DNA from: Thermococcus bergensis
Lineage (GTDB): Archaea; Methanobacteriota_B; Thermococci; Thermococcales; Thermococcaceae
Length of the DNA stretch: 64,000 nucleotides
Direction: 5' to 3'
Assembly: GCF_020386975.1 (NCBI RefSeq)
Contig: NZ_JABFNK010000003.1
Coordinates: 300,534 to 364,533 of the forward strand
Under the pieces are notes generated by a model. That model did no database searches, was not told the DNA's origin, and saw only the letters and a program-made list of their open reading frames with translations. Position 1 is the first letter of the stretch; each line of letters begins with the position of its first letter. This document shows positions 25,521-34,162 of the stretch, piece after piece. Position numbers and translations under genes: made by a program.

Positions 25521-26927
25521 ATGAGAAGGCTGGGGATAATTGGAGAGGGAATAGCAGGATTAACTGCTGCAATTTCATTGGCTAAAAAGGGTTTTGAAGT
25601 AGTTATCATTGGAGAAGGGATAAAGGAAACAAATTCATATCTTGCTCAGGCAGGAATAGCCTTTCCCATTCTGGAGGGAGACTCCATCAGATCCCACGTT
25701 GTAGATACCGTCAAAGCCGGACGTTATTTAAATAACGAAGAAGCTGTATGGAGTGTGATTTCAAAATCTACTGAGGCTTATGATTTTTTACTTTCTCTCG
25801 GTTTAAGCTTTGAAGACAATGAAATCGAAGGGGGACACTCCTTTCCAAGGGTATTCACAATCAAAAATGAAACTGGAAAGCATGTGACAAAGCTCCTTTA
25901 TTTAAGGGCTAAAGAGTTCGGTGTCCACTTCATAAAGGGTTTTGCATCTTCGCTGGCAATAAAAGACGAAAAATGCTATGGTGTTTTCCTCAATGGAGAG
26001 CTCCTAAAGTTTGATGCCATAATATTGGCTACTGGAGGATACACAGCATTATATAAATTTACAGCAGGCTCCCCATTAAACCTAGGGATTCTAACAGGAG
26101 ACGCCCTAATGAAAAGTGCCTTAACAAGTAATTTAGAGTTCGTACAGTTTCATCCCACAGGTTTCATCGGAAAAGAGGTTAAACTTATAAGTGAAGCTGT
26201 ACGGGGAGCGGGGGCTAAGCTAATCAACGAGGAGGGAGAAAGGTTTGTTAATGAACTTGAACCAAGAGATGTCGTTGCGAGGGCGATCTACAAACAGATG
26301 CAGGGAGGAAAAAGAGTTTATCTGGACGCAACAGGAGTTAAAGGGTTCAAAGAAAAGTTCCCCCAGATTTATTCGTTCCTGATCAAAGAGAAAATCAACC
26401 CTGAAAAAGATCTAATTCCAGTAACTCCAATTGCCCATTATTCTATAGGAGGTTTGAAAGTTGACCTCTATTACCGAACAAGCATCAAAAATCTCTATGC
26501 AATTGGAGAAGCAGCGGATAATGGGTTCCATGGAGCAAACAGGTTGGCAAGCAATTCCCTCCTAGAATGCGTGGTAAGCGGTTTAGAAGTTGCTAGAACG
26601 ATAATGAGAGACAATCCTAAAGTCGAACATCCCAATGACGTTAGAGACACTACCCAAGAATTGGGCGATATAGATAGTGTTAGAGAAATTCTCTGGAAAT
26701 ATGCTGGAATAGTAAGGAATGAGAATGGCCTTAAAAAAGGGTTAAAAAAGCTAATGGGTGTCGAGGTGGATGCGAGAATCAAGCTCCTGGCAAGAGGTAT
26801 TTTAGAATGTGCCTTAAAAAGGAGAGAGAGTAGAGGGGCTCACTATAGGGAGGATTATCCTTTCATGAAAGAGGAATTTGAAAGACCCAGCATTTTTCGA
26901 GGGGGTATATGTCATGAATCTGGTTGA
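25521..26927 (+). CDS. nadB: L-aspartate oxidase
   Basis: FAD enzyme oxidising aspartate to iminoaspartate, first step of de novo NAD synthesis. The start [14 protein letters not shown] gives the FAD-binding GxGxxG at the very N-terminus; the longer frame would read through the palindrome and IS. Other motifs are [38 protein letters not shown] and [21 protein letters not shown]. It has 468 aa, somewhat short of the bacterial enzyme. The 3' end overlaps nadA by 14 nt. Confidence 0.92.
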   Translation: MRRLGIIGEGIAGLTAAISLAKKGFEVVIIGEGIKETNSYLAQAGIAFPILEGDSIRSHVVDTVKAGRYLNNEEAVWSVISKSTEAYDFLLSLGLSFEDNEIEGGHSFPRVFTIKNETGKHVTKLLYLRAKEFGVHFIKGFASSLAIKDEKCYGVFLNGELLKFDAIILATGGYTALYKFTAGSPLNLGILTGDALMKSALTSNLEFVQFHPTGFIGKEVKLISEAVRGAGAKLINEEGERFVNELEPRDVVARAIYKQMQGGKRVYLDATGVKGFKEKFPQIYSFLIKEKINPEKDLIPVTPIAHYSIGGLKVDLYYRTSIKNLYAIGEAADNGFHGANRLASNSLLECVVSGLEVARTIMRDNPKVEHPNDVRDTTQELGDIDSVREILWKYAGIVRNENGLKKGLKKLMGVEVDARIKLLARGILECALKRRESRGAHYREDYPFMKEEFERPSIFRGGICHESG

Positions 26928-27816
26928 GGAGATTATCAAGATTAAGGAAGAGAAAAACGCGATAATTTTAGCCCACAACTACCAGCTTCCTGAAGTTCAG
27001 GACATAGCCGACTTTCTCGGGGACAGCCTTGAGCTGGCGAGGAAAGCGGTGAACGTTGACGCCGACGTGATAGTCTTCGCGGGCGTCGACTTTATGGCCG
27101 AGACAGCCAAAATCCTGAATCCCACAAAGAAAGTGCTTCTCCCGACAAAGAGGGCCACGTGTGCGATGGCCAACATGCTGAAGGTTGAGCACATCCTTGA
27201 GGCCAAAAAGCGGTATCCCGACGCTCCCGTTGTCCTCTATGTAAACACGACCGCCGAGACCAAGGCCTACGCCGATGTCACCGTTACATCAGCAAATGCC
27301 ACAAAAATCGTGGAGAAGCTCGATGCCGATACGGTAATCTTCGGGCCCGATAACAATTTAGCGTATTATGTGGCAAAGCGAACTGGAAAGAGAATCATCC
27401 CAATCCCTGAAGGCGGGCACTGCTACGTCCACAGGAAGTTCACCCTTGAAGACGTTGAGCGTGCAAGAGAGGAGCACCCAGAGGCAAAGCTTATGGTTCA
27501 CCCCGAATGCAGTCCAGAGGTGCAAGCGAGGGCGGATTTAATAGTCTCGACCGGTGGGATGGTTAGAAATGCCTGCCAGCATGACGAGTGGGTCGTCTTT
27601 ACGGAGAAGGAGATGTGCTACCGTCTGCAGAAGCTCTATCCCGATAAGAAGTTCTACCCCGCTAGTGAGGATGCCTTCTGCATTGGAATGAAGTCAATCA
27701 CGCTCAAGCACATCTACGAATCCCTGAGGGATGAAAAATACGAGATTGAGGTGCCCAAAGAGATTGCTGAAAAAGCCAGGAGGGCAATAGAAAGGATGCT
27801 GGAGATGAGCGGGTAG
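26914..27816 (+). CDS. nadA: quinolinate synthase A
   Basis: Condenses iminoaspartate with dihydroxyacetone phosphate to quinolinate at a [4Fe-4S] cluster. It has 300 aa starting [20 protein letters not shown], with [20 protein letters not shown], and three conserved Cys in [21 protein letters not shown] and the CIGMKS segment. The ATG at 26914 is inside nadB. From here through nadC the third codon positions are much richer in G and C than in nadB or the rib genes. Confidence 0.95.
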   Translation: MNLVEEIIKIKEEKNAIILAHNYQLPEVQDIADFLGDSLELARKAVNVDADVIVFAGVDFMAETAKILNPTKKVLLPTKRATCAMANMLKVEHILEAKKRYPDAPVVLYVNTTAETKAYADVTVTSANATKIVEKLDADTVIFGPDNNLAYYVAKRTGKRIIPIPEGGHCYVHRKFTLEDVERAREEHPEAKLMVHPECSPEVQARADLIVSTGGMVRNACQHDEWVVFTEKEMCYRLQKLYPDKKFYPASEDAFCIGMKSITLKHIYESLRDEKYEIEVPKEIAEKARRAIERMLEMSG

Positions 27817-27877
27817 TTAAGTATGAGGGAAACTTTTCCATTTTCTTTACCTTTACACTCAACAAGGTGGTGATGAT

Positions 27878-28708
27878 ATGGTTTCCGTTAACTATCTCCT
27901 GCGCTTCGTTGAGGAGGACGCGCCCTTCGGCGACGTCACGAGCGAGGCAGTCATACCGGAGGATCTGGAAGCTGAGGCCGTGATCATAGCAAAGCAGGAT
28001 GGGGTTATCGCCGGTCTGGAGGAGGCTAAAGCCCTCTTCGAGCACTTCGATGTTAAAGTAGAACTCAAAGCAGAGGATGGCGATGAGGTGAAGAGGGGCG
28101 ATGTTATCGTTAAACTTAGGGGAAATGCGAGGAAAATCCTCCTCGTGGAGCGCACTGCCTTAAACGTCATGGGCAGGATGAGCGGCATAGCCACGGAAGT
28201 GAGAAAGCTCGTGGAGAGGGTCAAGGCCGTGAACCCGAAGGTCAGGGTCGCCGGAACGAGGAAAACCCTGCTGAAGCCGATAGACAAGAGGGCCATCCTC
28301 ATCGGTGGGGGAGAACCACACCGCTTCTCCCTGAGCGATGCGATACTCATAAAGGACAACCATTTAGCGTTGGTTCCGCTTGAGGAGGCAATAAGAAGGG
28401 CAAAGACATTTTCCATTTATAAGGTAGTTGAGGTCGAGGTTGAAACCTTGGAGGACGCGCTGAAGGCTGCTAAAGCCGGGGCCGACGTAATAATGCTCGA
28501 CAACATGACACCGGAACAGATTGAGGATGTCCTTGAGGCTTTAAAGCATGAGGGGCTCAGGGAGAAGGTTAAGATTGAGGTAAGCGGCGGGATAACGCCC
28601 GAGAACATCGAGGAGTACGCGGGGCTCGACATCGATGTTATAAGCCTCGGAGCTTTAACGCACAGTGTGAAGAACTTTGACGTGAGCTTGGAGATTATTA
28701 AGGGTTGA
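27878..28708 (+). CDS. nadC: quinolinate phosphoribosyltransferase
   Basis: Decarboxylating transfer of PRPP to quinolinate, giving nicotinate mononucleotide. It has 276 aa. Motifs are EEDAPFGDVTSEAV, ERTALNVMGRMSGIAT, AGTRKTLLK, GGGEPHRFSLSDAILIKDNH, VEVETLEDA and SGGITPENIEEYA. The start has GGTGGTGAT upstream, 61 nt after nadA, so nadB-nadA-nadC form one operon. Confidence 0.95.
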   Translation: MVSVNYLLRFVEEDAPFGDVTSEAVIPEDLEAEAVIIAKQDGVIAGLEEAKALFEHFDVKVELKAEDGDEVKRGDVIVKLRGNARKILLVERTALNVMGRMSGIATEVRKLVERVKAVNPKVRVAGTRKTLLKPIDKRAILIGGGEPHRFSLSDAILIKDNHLALVPLEEAIRRAKTFSIYKVVEVEVETLEDALKAAKAGADVIMLDNMTPEQIEDVLEALKHEGLREKVKIEVSGGITPENIEEYAGLDIDVISLGALTHSVKNFDVSLEIIKG

Positions 28709-28720
28709 TTATTTCTTGAA

Positions 28721-28759
28721 TGTTCCATTTTTGGAACAAAATTTTTTAAATTTGGAACA
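28721..28759. promoter_or_regulatory. inverted repeat and half-site at the rib operon promoter
   Basis: TGTTCCA-TTTT-TGGAACA (28721-28738) is a perfect 7-bp inverted repeat. A third copy of TGGAACA lies at 28753-28759, on the other side of the TATA-like ATTTTTTAAATTT. The ribD start is 28782. Archaeal rib genes are known to be controlled in some lineages by the riboflavin kinase/regulator RbkR; whether that applies here is open. No FMN riboswitch structure is visible. Confidence 0.5.
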
Positions 28760-28781
28760 TTAATCAGACTATTGATGAGTT

Positions 28782-29825
28782 ATGAACGATGAGCACTTCA
28801 TGAGGTTAGCTTTGAAGCTGTCCAAAAAAGGAGAGGGAAGGGCAAATCCAAATCCGATGGTTGGAGCAGTTATTGTAAAAGAGGATAAGATCATAGGAAA
28901 GGGCTATCATAAACGTTTTGGGGATAGGCATGCAGAAGTTAACGCTATAGAAGACGCAAAGAGCAAAGGCTACTCCCTCGAAGGAGCAACAATGTATGTC
29001 ACTTTAGAGCCCTGTTCCCATTGGGGTAATCAGCCTCCCTGTGTTGATAGAATAATAAAGGAAGGCTTCTCAAGAGTTGTAATAGCAATGGGAGACCCCA
29101 ATCCATTGGTTAATGGAAAAGGCGTTGAAAAACTCAAAAAAGCAGGCATTAAGGTTAAAGTTGGTGTTCTTGAAGAAGAGGCAAGAAAGTTGAACGAAGT
29201 GTTTCTAAAGTACATAACCACAAAAACGCCCTTTGTGGCCATAAAGCTTGCTTTAACCTTAGACGGTTTTATAGCAACAAATAGCTTCTCCTCAAAATGG
29301 ATTACTGGCGAAAAAGCAAGGGAGAAAGTTCAGGAGCTCAGGAAAAAGTACATGGCAGTAATGGTTGGAGCTAATACGATTCTTAAAGACGATCCAAAAC
29401 TAACTTGCAGAATAGAAGGATGCGCTGAGAAGGTGAAAGTAATCCTCGATAGGCATGGATTAACTGCTAATGGAAATTTTAGAGCTTTTGAGAAAGGAAG
29501 AGTAATAATCTTTACTGAGAGCAAAAAAGAATGGAAAAACGCTGAAGTAATTAGAGAAACAAAGCCAGAGAGAATTCTTAAAATTTTGGGCGAAAAAGGA
29601 ATAGACAGCGTTTTAATTGAGGGAGGGAGAATAGCATGCCAGTTCCTGCCCTTTGCTAATAAACTGCATTTGTTCTACGGTAACAAGCTCTTTGGAAAAG
29701 GAATTTCTCCTTTTGAGTGCTTAAACGTTGATAAGGTTAGTGATGCCTTTAAAGTCGAGTTTCTCAAGTTTGAAAGCTTTGGAGACAGCTTTTACGTGGA
29801 GGTAAAGCCATGTTCTCAGGGATAA
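28782..29825 (+). CDS. ribD: bifunctional riboflavin deaminase/reductase
   Basis: Deaminates and reduces the pyrimidine intermediate of riboflavin synthesis. The N-terminal deaminase has the zinc site HAEVNAIEDA and EPCSHWGNQPPC; the C-terminal reductase starts near residue 145 (FVAIKLALTLDGFIAT) with VGANTILKDDP and VLIEGGR. It has 347 aa. A fused deaminase-reductase is the bacterial arrangement; most archaea use separate proteins, so the operon is probably an old transfer in this order. It overlaps ribE by 16 nt. Confidence 0.93.
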   Translation: MNDEHFMRLALKLSKKGEGRANPNPMVGAVIVKEDKIIGKGYHKRFGDRHAEVNAIEDAKSKGYSLEGATMYVTLEPCSHWGNQPPCVDRIIKEGFSRVVIAMGDPNPLVNGKGVEKLKKAGIKVKVGVLEEEARKLNEVFLKYITTKTPFVAIKLALTLDGFIATNSFSSKWITGEKAREKVQELRKKYMAVMVGANTILKDDPKLTCRIEGCAEKVKVILDRHGLTANGNFRAFEKGRVIIFTESKKEWKNAEVIRETKPERILKILGEKGIDSVLIEGGRIACQFLPFANKLHLFYGNKLFGKGISPFECLNVDKVSDAFKVEFLKFESFGDSFYVEVKPCSQG

Positions 29826-30379
29826 TTGAAACGGTTGCAAAAGCTAAATTCTCTAATGGAAAACTGTTCGTTGAAAACGTAATAAACGTAAATGTAGGGG
29901 ACAGTTTAGCCATCAACGGGGCTTGCTTGACTGTCAGCGATATTAGAGATTACATAGTCTTTGACGTTGGTGAAGAGACGTTAAAAAGGACAAACTTGGC
30001 GAAAGCAAAAGTTGTTAACATTGAAAGAGCTTTGAAGCTTGGCGATAGAATTGATGGACACTTAGTTACCGGACACGTTGATGGAACCCTAAAGCTAAGA
30101 AAAATTCTAAAGAGAGGAAATACCTACTGGCTAGCCTTTGAAATGCCTAAAGAGAGATTTGCAATAGTGGAGAAAGGGAGCATAGCTCTGAATGGAGTGA
30201 GCTTGACAATCGCCAAAGTTGAGAAAAATCAATTTTGGGTTCAGGTGATTCCCTATACTTGGGAAAATACCAATCTGAGGTTTCTGAGGACTGGAGAAGA
30301 GGTAAATTATGAGATAGACGTTGTTGCAAGGTATCTGAAGAATATTCTAGGTGAGAGATATGGATTTGAAAAAGCTTAA
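29810..30379 (+). CDS. ribE: riboflavin synthase, alpha type
   Basis: Dismutates two 6,7-dimethyl-8-ribityllumazine to riboflavin. It has 189 aa with two lumazine-binding repeats: the first starts MFSGIIETVAKA with NGACLTVSD, and the second starts near residue 87 (GHLVTGHVDGTLKL) with ALNGVSLTIA. Bacterial-type enzyme. Its end overlaps ribBA by 20 nt. Confidence 0.93.
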   Translation: MFSGIIETVAKAKFSNGKLFVENVINVNVGDSLAINGACLTVSDIRDYIVFDVGEETLKRTNLAKAKVVNIERALKLGDRIDGHLVTGHVDGTLKLRKILKRGNTYWLAFEMPKERFAIVEKGSIALNGVSLTIAKVEKNQFWVQVIPYTWENTNLRFLRTGEEVNYEIDVVARYLKNILGERYGFEKA

Positions 30380-31529
30380 AGAGAGCATCCTTGAAGACAA
30401 GCCTATAGTTTTAATTGACGAAGAAAGGGAAGTTGAGGCTGATTTAGTTTATCCTGCCGAGCTCGCAAATGCTAAAGTGATAAACTTTATGCTCCAAGCT
30501 AAGGGAATGTTATGTTTAACTATGGATGAAGAGGAGGCTCTAAAAAGGGGCTTTTTCAAGTTGCCTTCCAAGAACAACGAGACGAACTTTCTAATTAGTG
30601 TTGATTACACGAAAACATTCACGGGAATTAGTGCAAAAGAGAGAGCTTTAACTGCTAAAAAGATTGCTGAGGGATTAAATATTGAGCACTTCCGCTATCC
30701 TGGTCATCTGCACCTTTTGGGTGGGATTGGAATAAATAAAAGGAAGGGACACACTGAAGCATCTCTTGAGCTTGTTGAAATGCTTGGATTTAAGAGATAT
30801 GCAGTAATAATAGAGCTTTTAGATGAAGAGGGAAATTCTCACAACTTTGAATTTATAAGGGCTTTTGCTAAAAAGCACGATTTGCCAATAGTTACAATCA
30901 GAGAGGTGTTTAAAGAAGTTGTAAGGAGGAAAAGCTTTGTTAAGGTTTCTGCTCAAGCAAAGCTTCCCAGCAAATACGGAACCTTTAAGATAGTTGCCTT
31001 TGAGAACGAGCTTGACTTTAAGGAACATATAGCTATAATTAAGGAACCTTATGATATTCCGTTAGTTAGGCTTCACTCAGAATGTTTAACTGGTGACACG
31101 TTAGCTTCTCTAAAGTGTGACTGTGGAAGCCAATTAGCAAATGCTCTAAAAATGATAGCTCAGGAAGGAGGAATTTTGCTCTATCTAAGGCAAGAAGGGA
31201 GAGGCATTGGTCTAAAGAATAAAATCAAAGCCTACGAACTCCAGGATAGGGGATTTGACACGGTTGAAGCGAATAAAATGCTTGGCTTTAATGAAGATGA
31301 GAGGGATTTCAGTGTTGCCTGCCAACTGCTCAAAGCTTTAGGAGTCTCAAAAGTTAAGCTTTTGACAAACAATCCAAAGAAGATTAAAGCTTTGGAAGAG
31401 TTTGGAATAGAGGTTGTTGAAGTTATTCCGATTTTTGGAGAAGTTAACGAGATTAACAGATCTTATTTAGAGGTTAAGATGCTCAAGCTTGGACATAATT
31501 TAAAATCGCTTTTGGAGGGAAAAGAATGA
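30360..31529 (+). CDS. ribBA: bifunctional DHBP synthase / GTP cyclohydrolase II
   Basis: The N-terminal RibB domain (to about 195) makes dihydroxybutanone phosphate and shows DEEREVEADLVYPAE, DYTKTFTGISAKERALTA and HLHLLGG. The C-terminal RibA domain opens the GTP ring and has the zinc site SECLTGDTLASLKCDCGSQL, RQEGRGIGLKNKIKAYELQD and LLTNNPKK. The ATG at 30360 follows AGGTGA; the frame opens 9 nt earlier. In the RibB domain the usual EGHTEA is KGHTEAS. It has 389 aa. Confidence 0.93.
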   Translation: MDLKKLKESILEDKPIVLIDEEREVEADLVYPAELANAKVINFMLQAKGMLCLTMDEEEALKRGFFKLPSKNNETNFLISVDYTKTFTGISAKERALTAKKIAEGLNIEHFRYPGHLHLLGGIGINKRKGHTEASLELVEMLGFKRYAVIIELLDEEGNSHNFEFIRAFAKKHDLPIVTIREVFKEVVRRKSFVKVSAQAKLPSKYGTFKIVAFENELDFKEHIAIIKEPYDIPLVRLHSECLTGDTLASLKCDCGSQLANALKMIAQEGGILLYLRQEGRGIGLKNKIKAYELQDRGFDTVEANKMLGFNEDERDFSVACQLLKALGVSKVKLLTNNPKKIKALEEFGIEVVEVIPIFGEVNEINRSYLEVKMLKLGHNLKSLLEGKE

Positions 31530-31984
31530 TTTATGAAGGTGAATATAAGGGCGAAGGCTTGAAAATAGGTATAGTTGTAAGCAGATTTAATGATTTGCTG
31601 ACTAAGGAGCTTTTAGATGGAGCATTGGACTGTCTTAAGAGACATGGTGTCAAAGATTTAGACATCTTTAAGGTTCCTGGAGCATTTGAAATCCCATTTA
31701 TCACAAAAGAACTAGCAAAAAAAGAGAAATACGATGCGATTTTAGCGTTAGGAGCTGTCGTTAAAGGAGAAACGTATCACTTCGATTTGGTTGCCAATGA
31801 AGTTGCAAAAGGAGTAGCCCATATAAACTTAACCTACGAAACTCCTGTAATATTTGGTGTTATAACCGTTGATGATGGGTTGCAAGGATTAGATAGAGCT
31901 GGAATAAAGTCAAATAAAGGTTTTGAATATGCTTTAGCTACTTTAGAGATGGCAAATTTAAGAAAGAAAATAAAAAACATTTAG
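31526..31984 (+). CDS. ribH: lumazine synthase
   Basis: Condenses dihydroxybutanone phosphate with the ribitylaminopyrimidine to lumazine. It has 152 aa with IVVSRFNDLLTKELLDGA, KVPGAFEIPFITKELA, ALGAVVKGETYHFDLV (catalytic His) and VIFGVITVDD. It overlaps ribBA by 4 nt (ATGA) and ends the operon, converging with purO and overlapping it by 4 nt. Confidence 0.94.
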   Translation: MIYEGEYKGEGLKIGIVVSRFNDLLTKELLDGALDCLKRHGVKDLDIFKVPGAFEIPFITKELAKKEKYDAILALGAVVKGETYHFDLVANEVAKGVAHINLTYETPVIFGVITVDDGLQGLDRAGIKSNKGFEYALATLEMANLRKKIKNI

Positions 31985-32577
31985 TTTTTGTTTTTTATTC
32001 CTATCCTAAACCCATCTCCAGAGTCAAGGACTCCAACCGCCAAAACTGGATGGGCGAACTTTAATTTTAAAACCCTCTCAGCCAGCTCCTCCTCATCGCC
32101 AAAGTCTAAGCTCAGGGTTTCAATGCCCTCAACATTGTATGTAGCGGTGAAAAATGCCCTTCCTTCCTCAAGCTCAACTTTTTTCACCCAAAGCTCATCC
32201 CTTCCAGCGAAGCCCAAAAAAGCCTTATCTTTATACTTTTGTATCACTCCCCCAATCCTTGGCGTATTCAAGGTATCTCTCTCATAATCCATAGCATCCA
32301 AAATGTGAATTAGGGCCTTTTTTGGCTTTTCCCACTCCAAAGCTTGAGCAATGAACGTTGTGTGAGAGCCATTGCTAACCACTGCATAGTCCTTGAAAAT
32401 TTTCACGGCTGTGTAGCTCACATATGGATTGTTTGTCTCCGTTATATTTATCACCTCAACTTCGTCTCCCCTAAGTTTTGCTGTTCTATTGGGAAAAGAG
32501 CGAGAACTAACACGATAGAAAGCGAAAGGTTTACCCTCTTTTAATCCAACGCCAACCATTCTCCCAACGTATCTCAT
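31981..32577 (-). CDS. purO: archaeal IMP cyclohydrolase
   Basis: Closes FAICAR to IMP, the last step of the pathway; the archaeal Ntn-fold type, unrelated to PurH. It has 198 aa with MRYVGRMVGVG, FYRVSSRSFPNR, the VVSNGSHTTF segment and DAMDYERDTLNTPRIGG. It is the last gene of the minus-strand thiC-purC2-purP3-purO group and its start overlaps the purP3 stop (ATGA). Confidence 0.92.
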   Translation of the reverse strand: MRYVGRMVGVGLKEGKPFAFYRVSSRSFPNRTAKLRGDEVEVINITETNNPYVSYTAVKIFKDYAVVSNGSHTTFIAQALEWEKPKKALIHILDAMDYERDTLNTPRIGGVIQKYKDKAFLGFAGRDELWVKKVELEEGRAFFTATYNVEGIETLSLDFGDEEELAERVLKLKFAHPVLAVGVLDSGDGFRIGIKNKN

Positions 32578-33506
32578 GTTATCACCTCATCCAAGCGGTT
32601 CTCATCTAACGCTAAGCGAATCTCTTTGGCAACCCTTTGACCCATCATAATCTCCTCGCCCCAATAAAGTGAGGAATACCAGTGCTTGGCATTACTTCCA
32701 CCGTCTATGCGTGATGCAAAACCTATGCATCTAAACTCACCATCATAAGCAAAATGCAAGGAAAAAGGTCCTATAACCCCGGGAGGCTCAAGCTTTTCCA
32801 TTGCTTCAACGAAAGCCAAGCCATAGTCATAGAGCTCTGGCAGGAGGGATTCTCTCAAAGCTATGGATTTGTTCCCAACTATTGTGTAAGGCAAATCTTT
32901 GAAGGGCATTCTCTTGTTTGCATCCGCTATAACCAATCGTTCATCAACTCCGAAAAGCTCAAGCCTCTCTAAAATAGGCGAATAGAAGAAGTGAACGTAA
33001 ATGAAGACACCATCTACAAAGTGCTCAATTCTATAGTTCTCCTTAACATCTTTTAGCTTTCCCTCTAATTCGTGCCCATAAGCTATGAAGTGTCCACTCC
33101 CACCTTTAGGACCTTCAATTCTGACGAAGTAAAGCTCATCTCCTCTAACCTCATCCAAATCAAAGCTTTCAACTTGAGGAATATCAGCCTTTTGCAAAAT
33201 CTTGTCAACAAGCTCAAACTTTGTTTCCCACTTCAAAAACCTCTTGTTTCCAAAGAACTTAGCTTTGCTACTCTCTATCATATCAATACCGAGATAAGCC
33301 ACAAAAGAGCCGTGAGGGACTATTATTCCGTCATCACTCAGTATCTCTTCCATATTAGCGGTGACTCTAAGGTCATCAACTATTGGAAGTGAAGAGTAGA
33401 AGCTCTTCCTCTTTGGAGAAACATAGAGACGGGTTTTGAAACCTTCTTTCTTTGCTCCCATCATTATCTGCAAAGCCGAATGGGAGGCTATGGTTGAGAT
33501 GATCAT
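32574..33506 (-). CDS. PurP-family protein, copy 3
   Basis: The shortest of the three PurP paralogues (310 aa). It starts [20 protein letters not shown], then has VPHGSFVAYLGIDMIESS, GPKGGSGHFIAYG, IYVHFFYSPILERLELFGVD and GFASRIDGGSNAKHWYSSLY, all at PurP positions. The ATP-grasp core looks complete. Since copy 1 (14282) is the family's standard size, this one may act on a related substrate, be an alternative FAICAR synthetase, or form a mixed complex. It overlaps purC2 and purO by ATGA junctions. Confidence 0.82.
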   Translation of the reverse strand: MIISTIASHSALQIMMGAKKEGFKTRLYVSPKRKSFYSSLPIVDDLRVTANMEEILSDDGIIVPHGSFVAYLGIDMIESSKAKFFGNKRFLKWETKFELVDKILQKADIPQVESFDLDEVRGDELYFVRIEGPKGGSGHFIAYGHELEGKLKDVKENYRIEHFVDGVFIYVHFFYSPILERLELFGVDERLVIADANKRMPFKDLPYTIVGNKSIALRESLLPELYDYGLAFVEAMEKLEPPGVIGPFSLHFAYDGEFRCIGFASRIDGGSNAKHWYSSLYWGEEIMMGQRVAKEIRLALDENRLDEVIT

Positions 33507-34162
33507 TCAATCACCCCCAAAAGCTCTTCTTGCTTTAGAAGCTTTCCCCCTTTCATCACCCTAATAGTATCACCGCTTATCTCATCTATAACCAAGAGTT
33601 CGTCGTTTTTTCGCCCAAACTCAAGCTTGAAGTCGATTATCTCAAATCCTTTGCTTTTGAAAAATTCTTTCAAAATTTGAGCAACTTTTCTTGTTGTTTT
33701 TTTCATCTCCTCAATCTCTTCCTTGGTTGCAATGCCGAGCGTTTCTGTAACCTCTTCACAAATGAGAGGATCACCTAAGGCATCGCTTTTTAGTGTAAAT
33801 TCAACAATGTCTAAATCGCTGAGGGGCTTAACTAATTCACCGTAGCGCCTTAAGAAACTTCCATAAGCTTTGTAGCGGTAGATTACCTCAAGGGGTATCC
33901 TTTCGGCTTTTAAAAACTTCGCCCTTCTTTCATCAAGCCTCTCGACAAAGTGAGTTTTTACACCCCTCTTTTCCAACAATTTGAAGAAAAACTCTGTTTG
34001 TTTCAAAACTACACTTCCTTTGCCTTTTCTTCCTCCAATTACCTCATTTCCACCGGTATCTTCCTTTTCGCCAAAGCCCAAGATGCTGTCTTTAAAGTAA
34101 AAAATCAAAAACTCGCCATCTTCATAAACGTCTTTTGTCTTTCCCCTATAGATAAGCTTCAT
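33503..34162 (-). CDS. SAICAR synthetase-like protein, copy 2
   Basis: A 219-residue PurC paralogue starting MKLIYRGKTKDVY, with GFGEKEDTGGNEVIG (unlike the first copy), IPLEVIYRYKAYGSFLRRYG, DDALGDP-like SDALGDPLI, IIDFKLEFG and IDEISGDTIRV. The ATG at 34162 follows GGTGA inside the end of thiC (17-nt overlap). It shares under half its residues by eye with PurC at 6217. It may be the main enzyme of this operon's pathway branch or have shifted substrate. Confidence 0.85.
   Translation of the reverse strand: MKLIYRGKTKDVYEDGEFLIFYFKDSILGFGEKEDTGGNEVIGGRKGKGSVVLKQTEFFFKLLEKRGVKTHFVERLDERRAKFLKAERIPLEVIYRYKAYGSFLRRYGELVKPLSDLDIVEFTLKSDALGDPLICEEVTETLGIATKEEIEEMKKTTRKVAQILKEFFKSKGFEIIDFKLEFGRKNDELLVIDEISGDTIRVMKGGKLLKQEELLGVIE

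Noticed and set aside
28709..28781. FMN riboswitch before the rib operon
   Set aside because: The leader is only about 20-30 nt after the TATA box and shows none of the conserved riboswitch helices; a short protein-binding dyad fits better.
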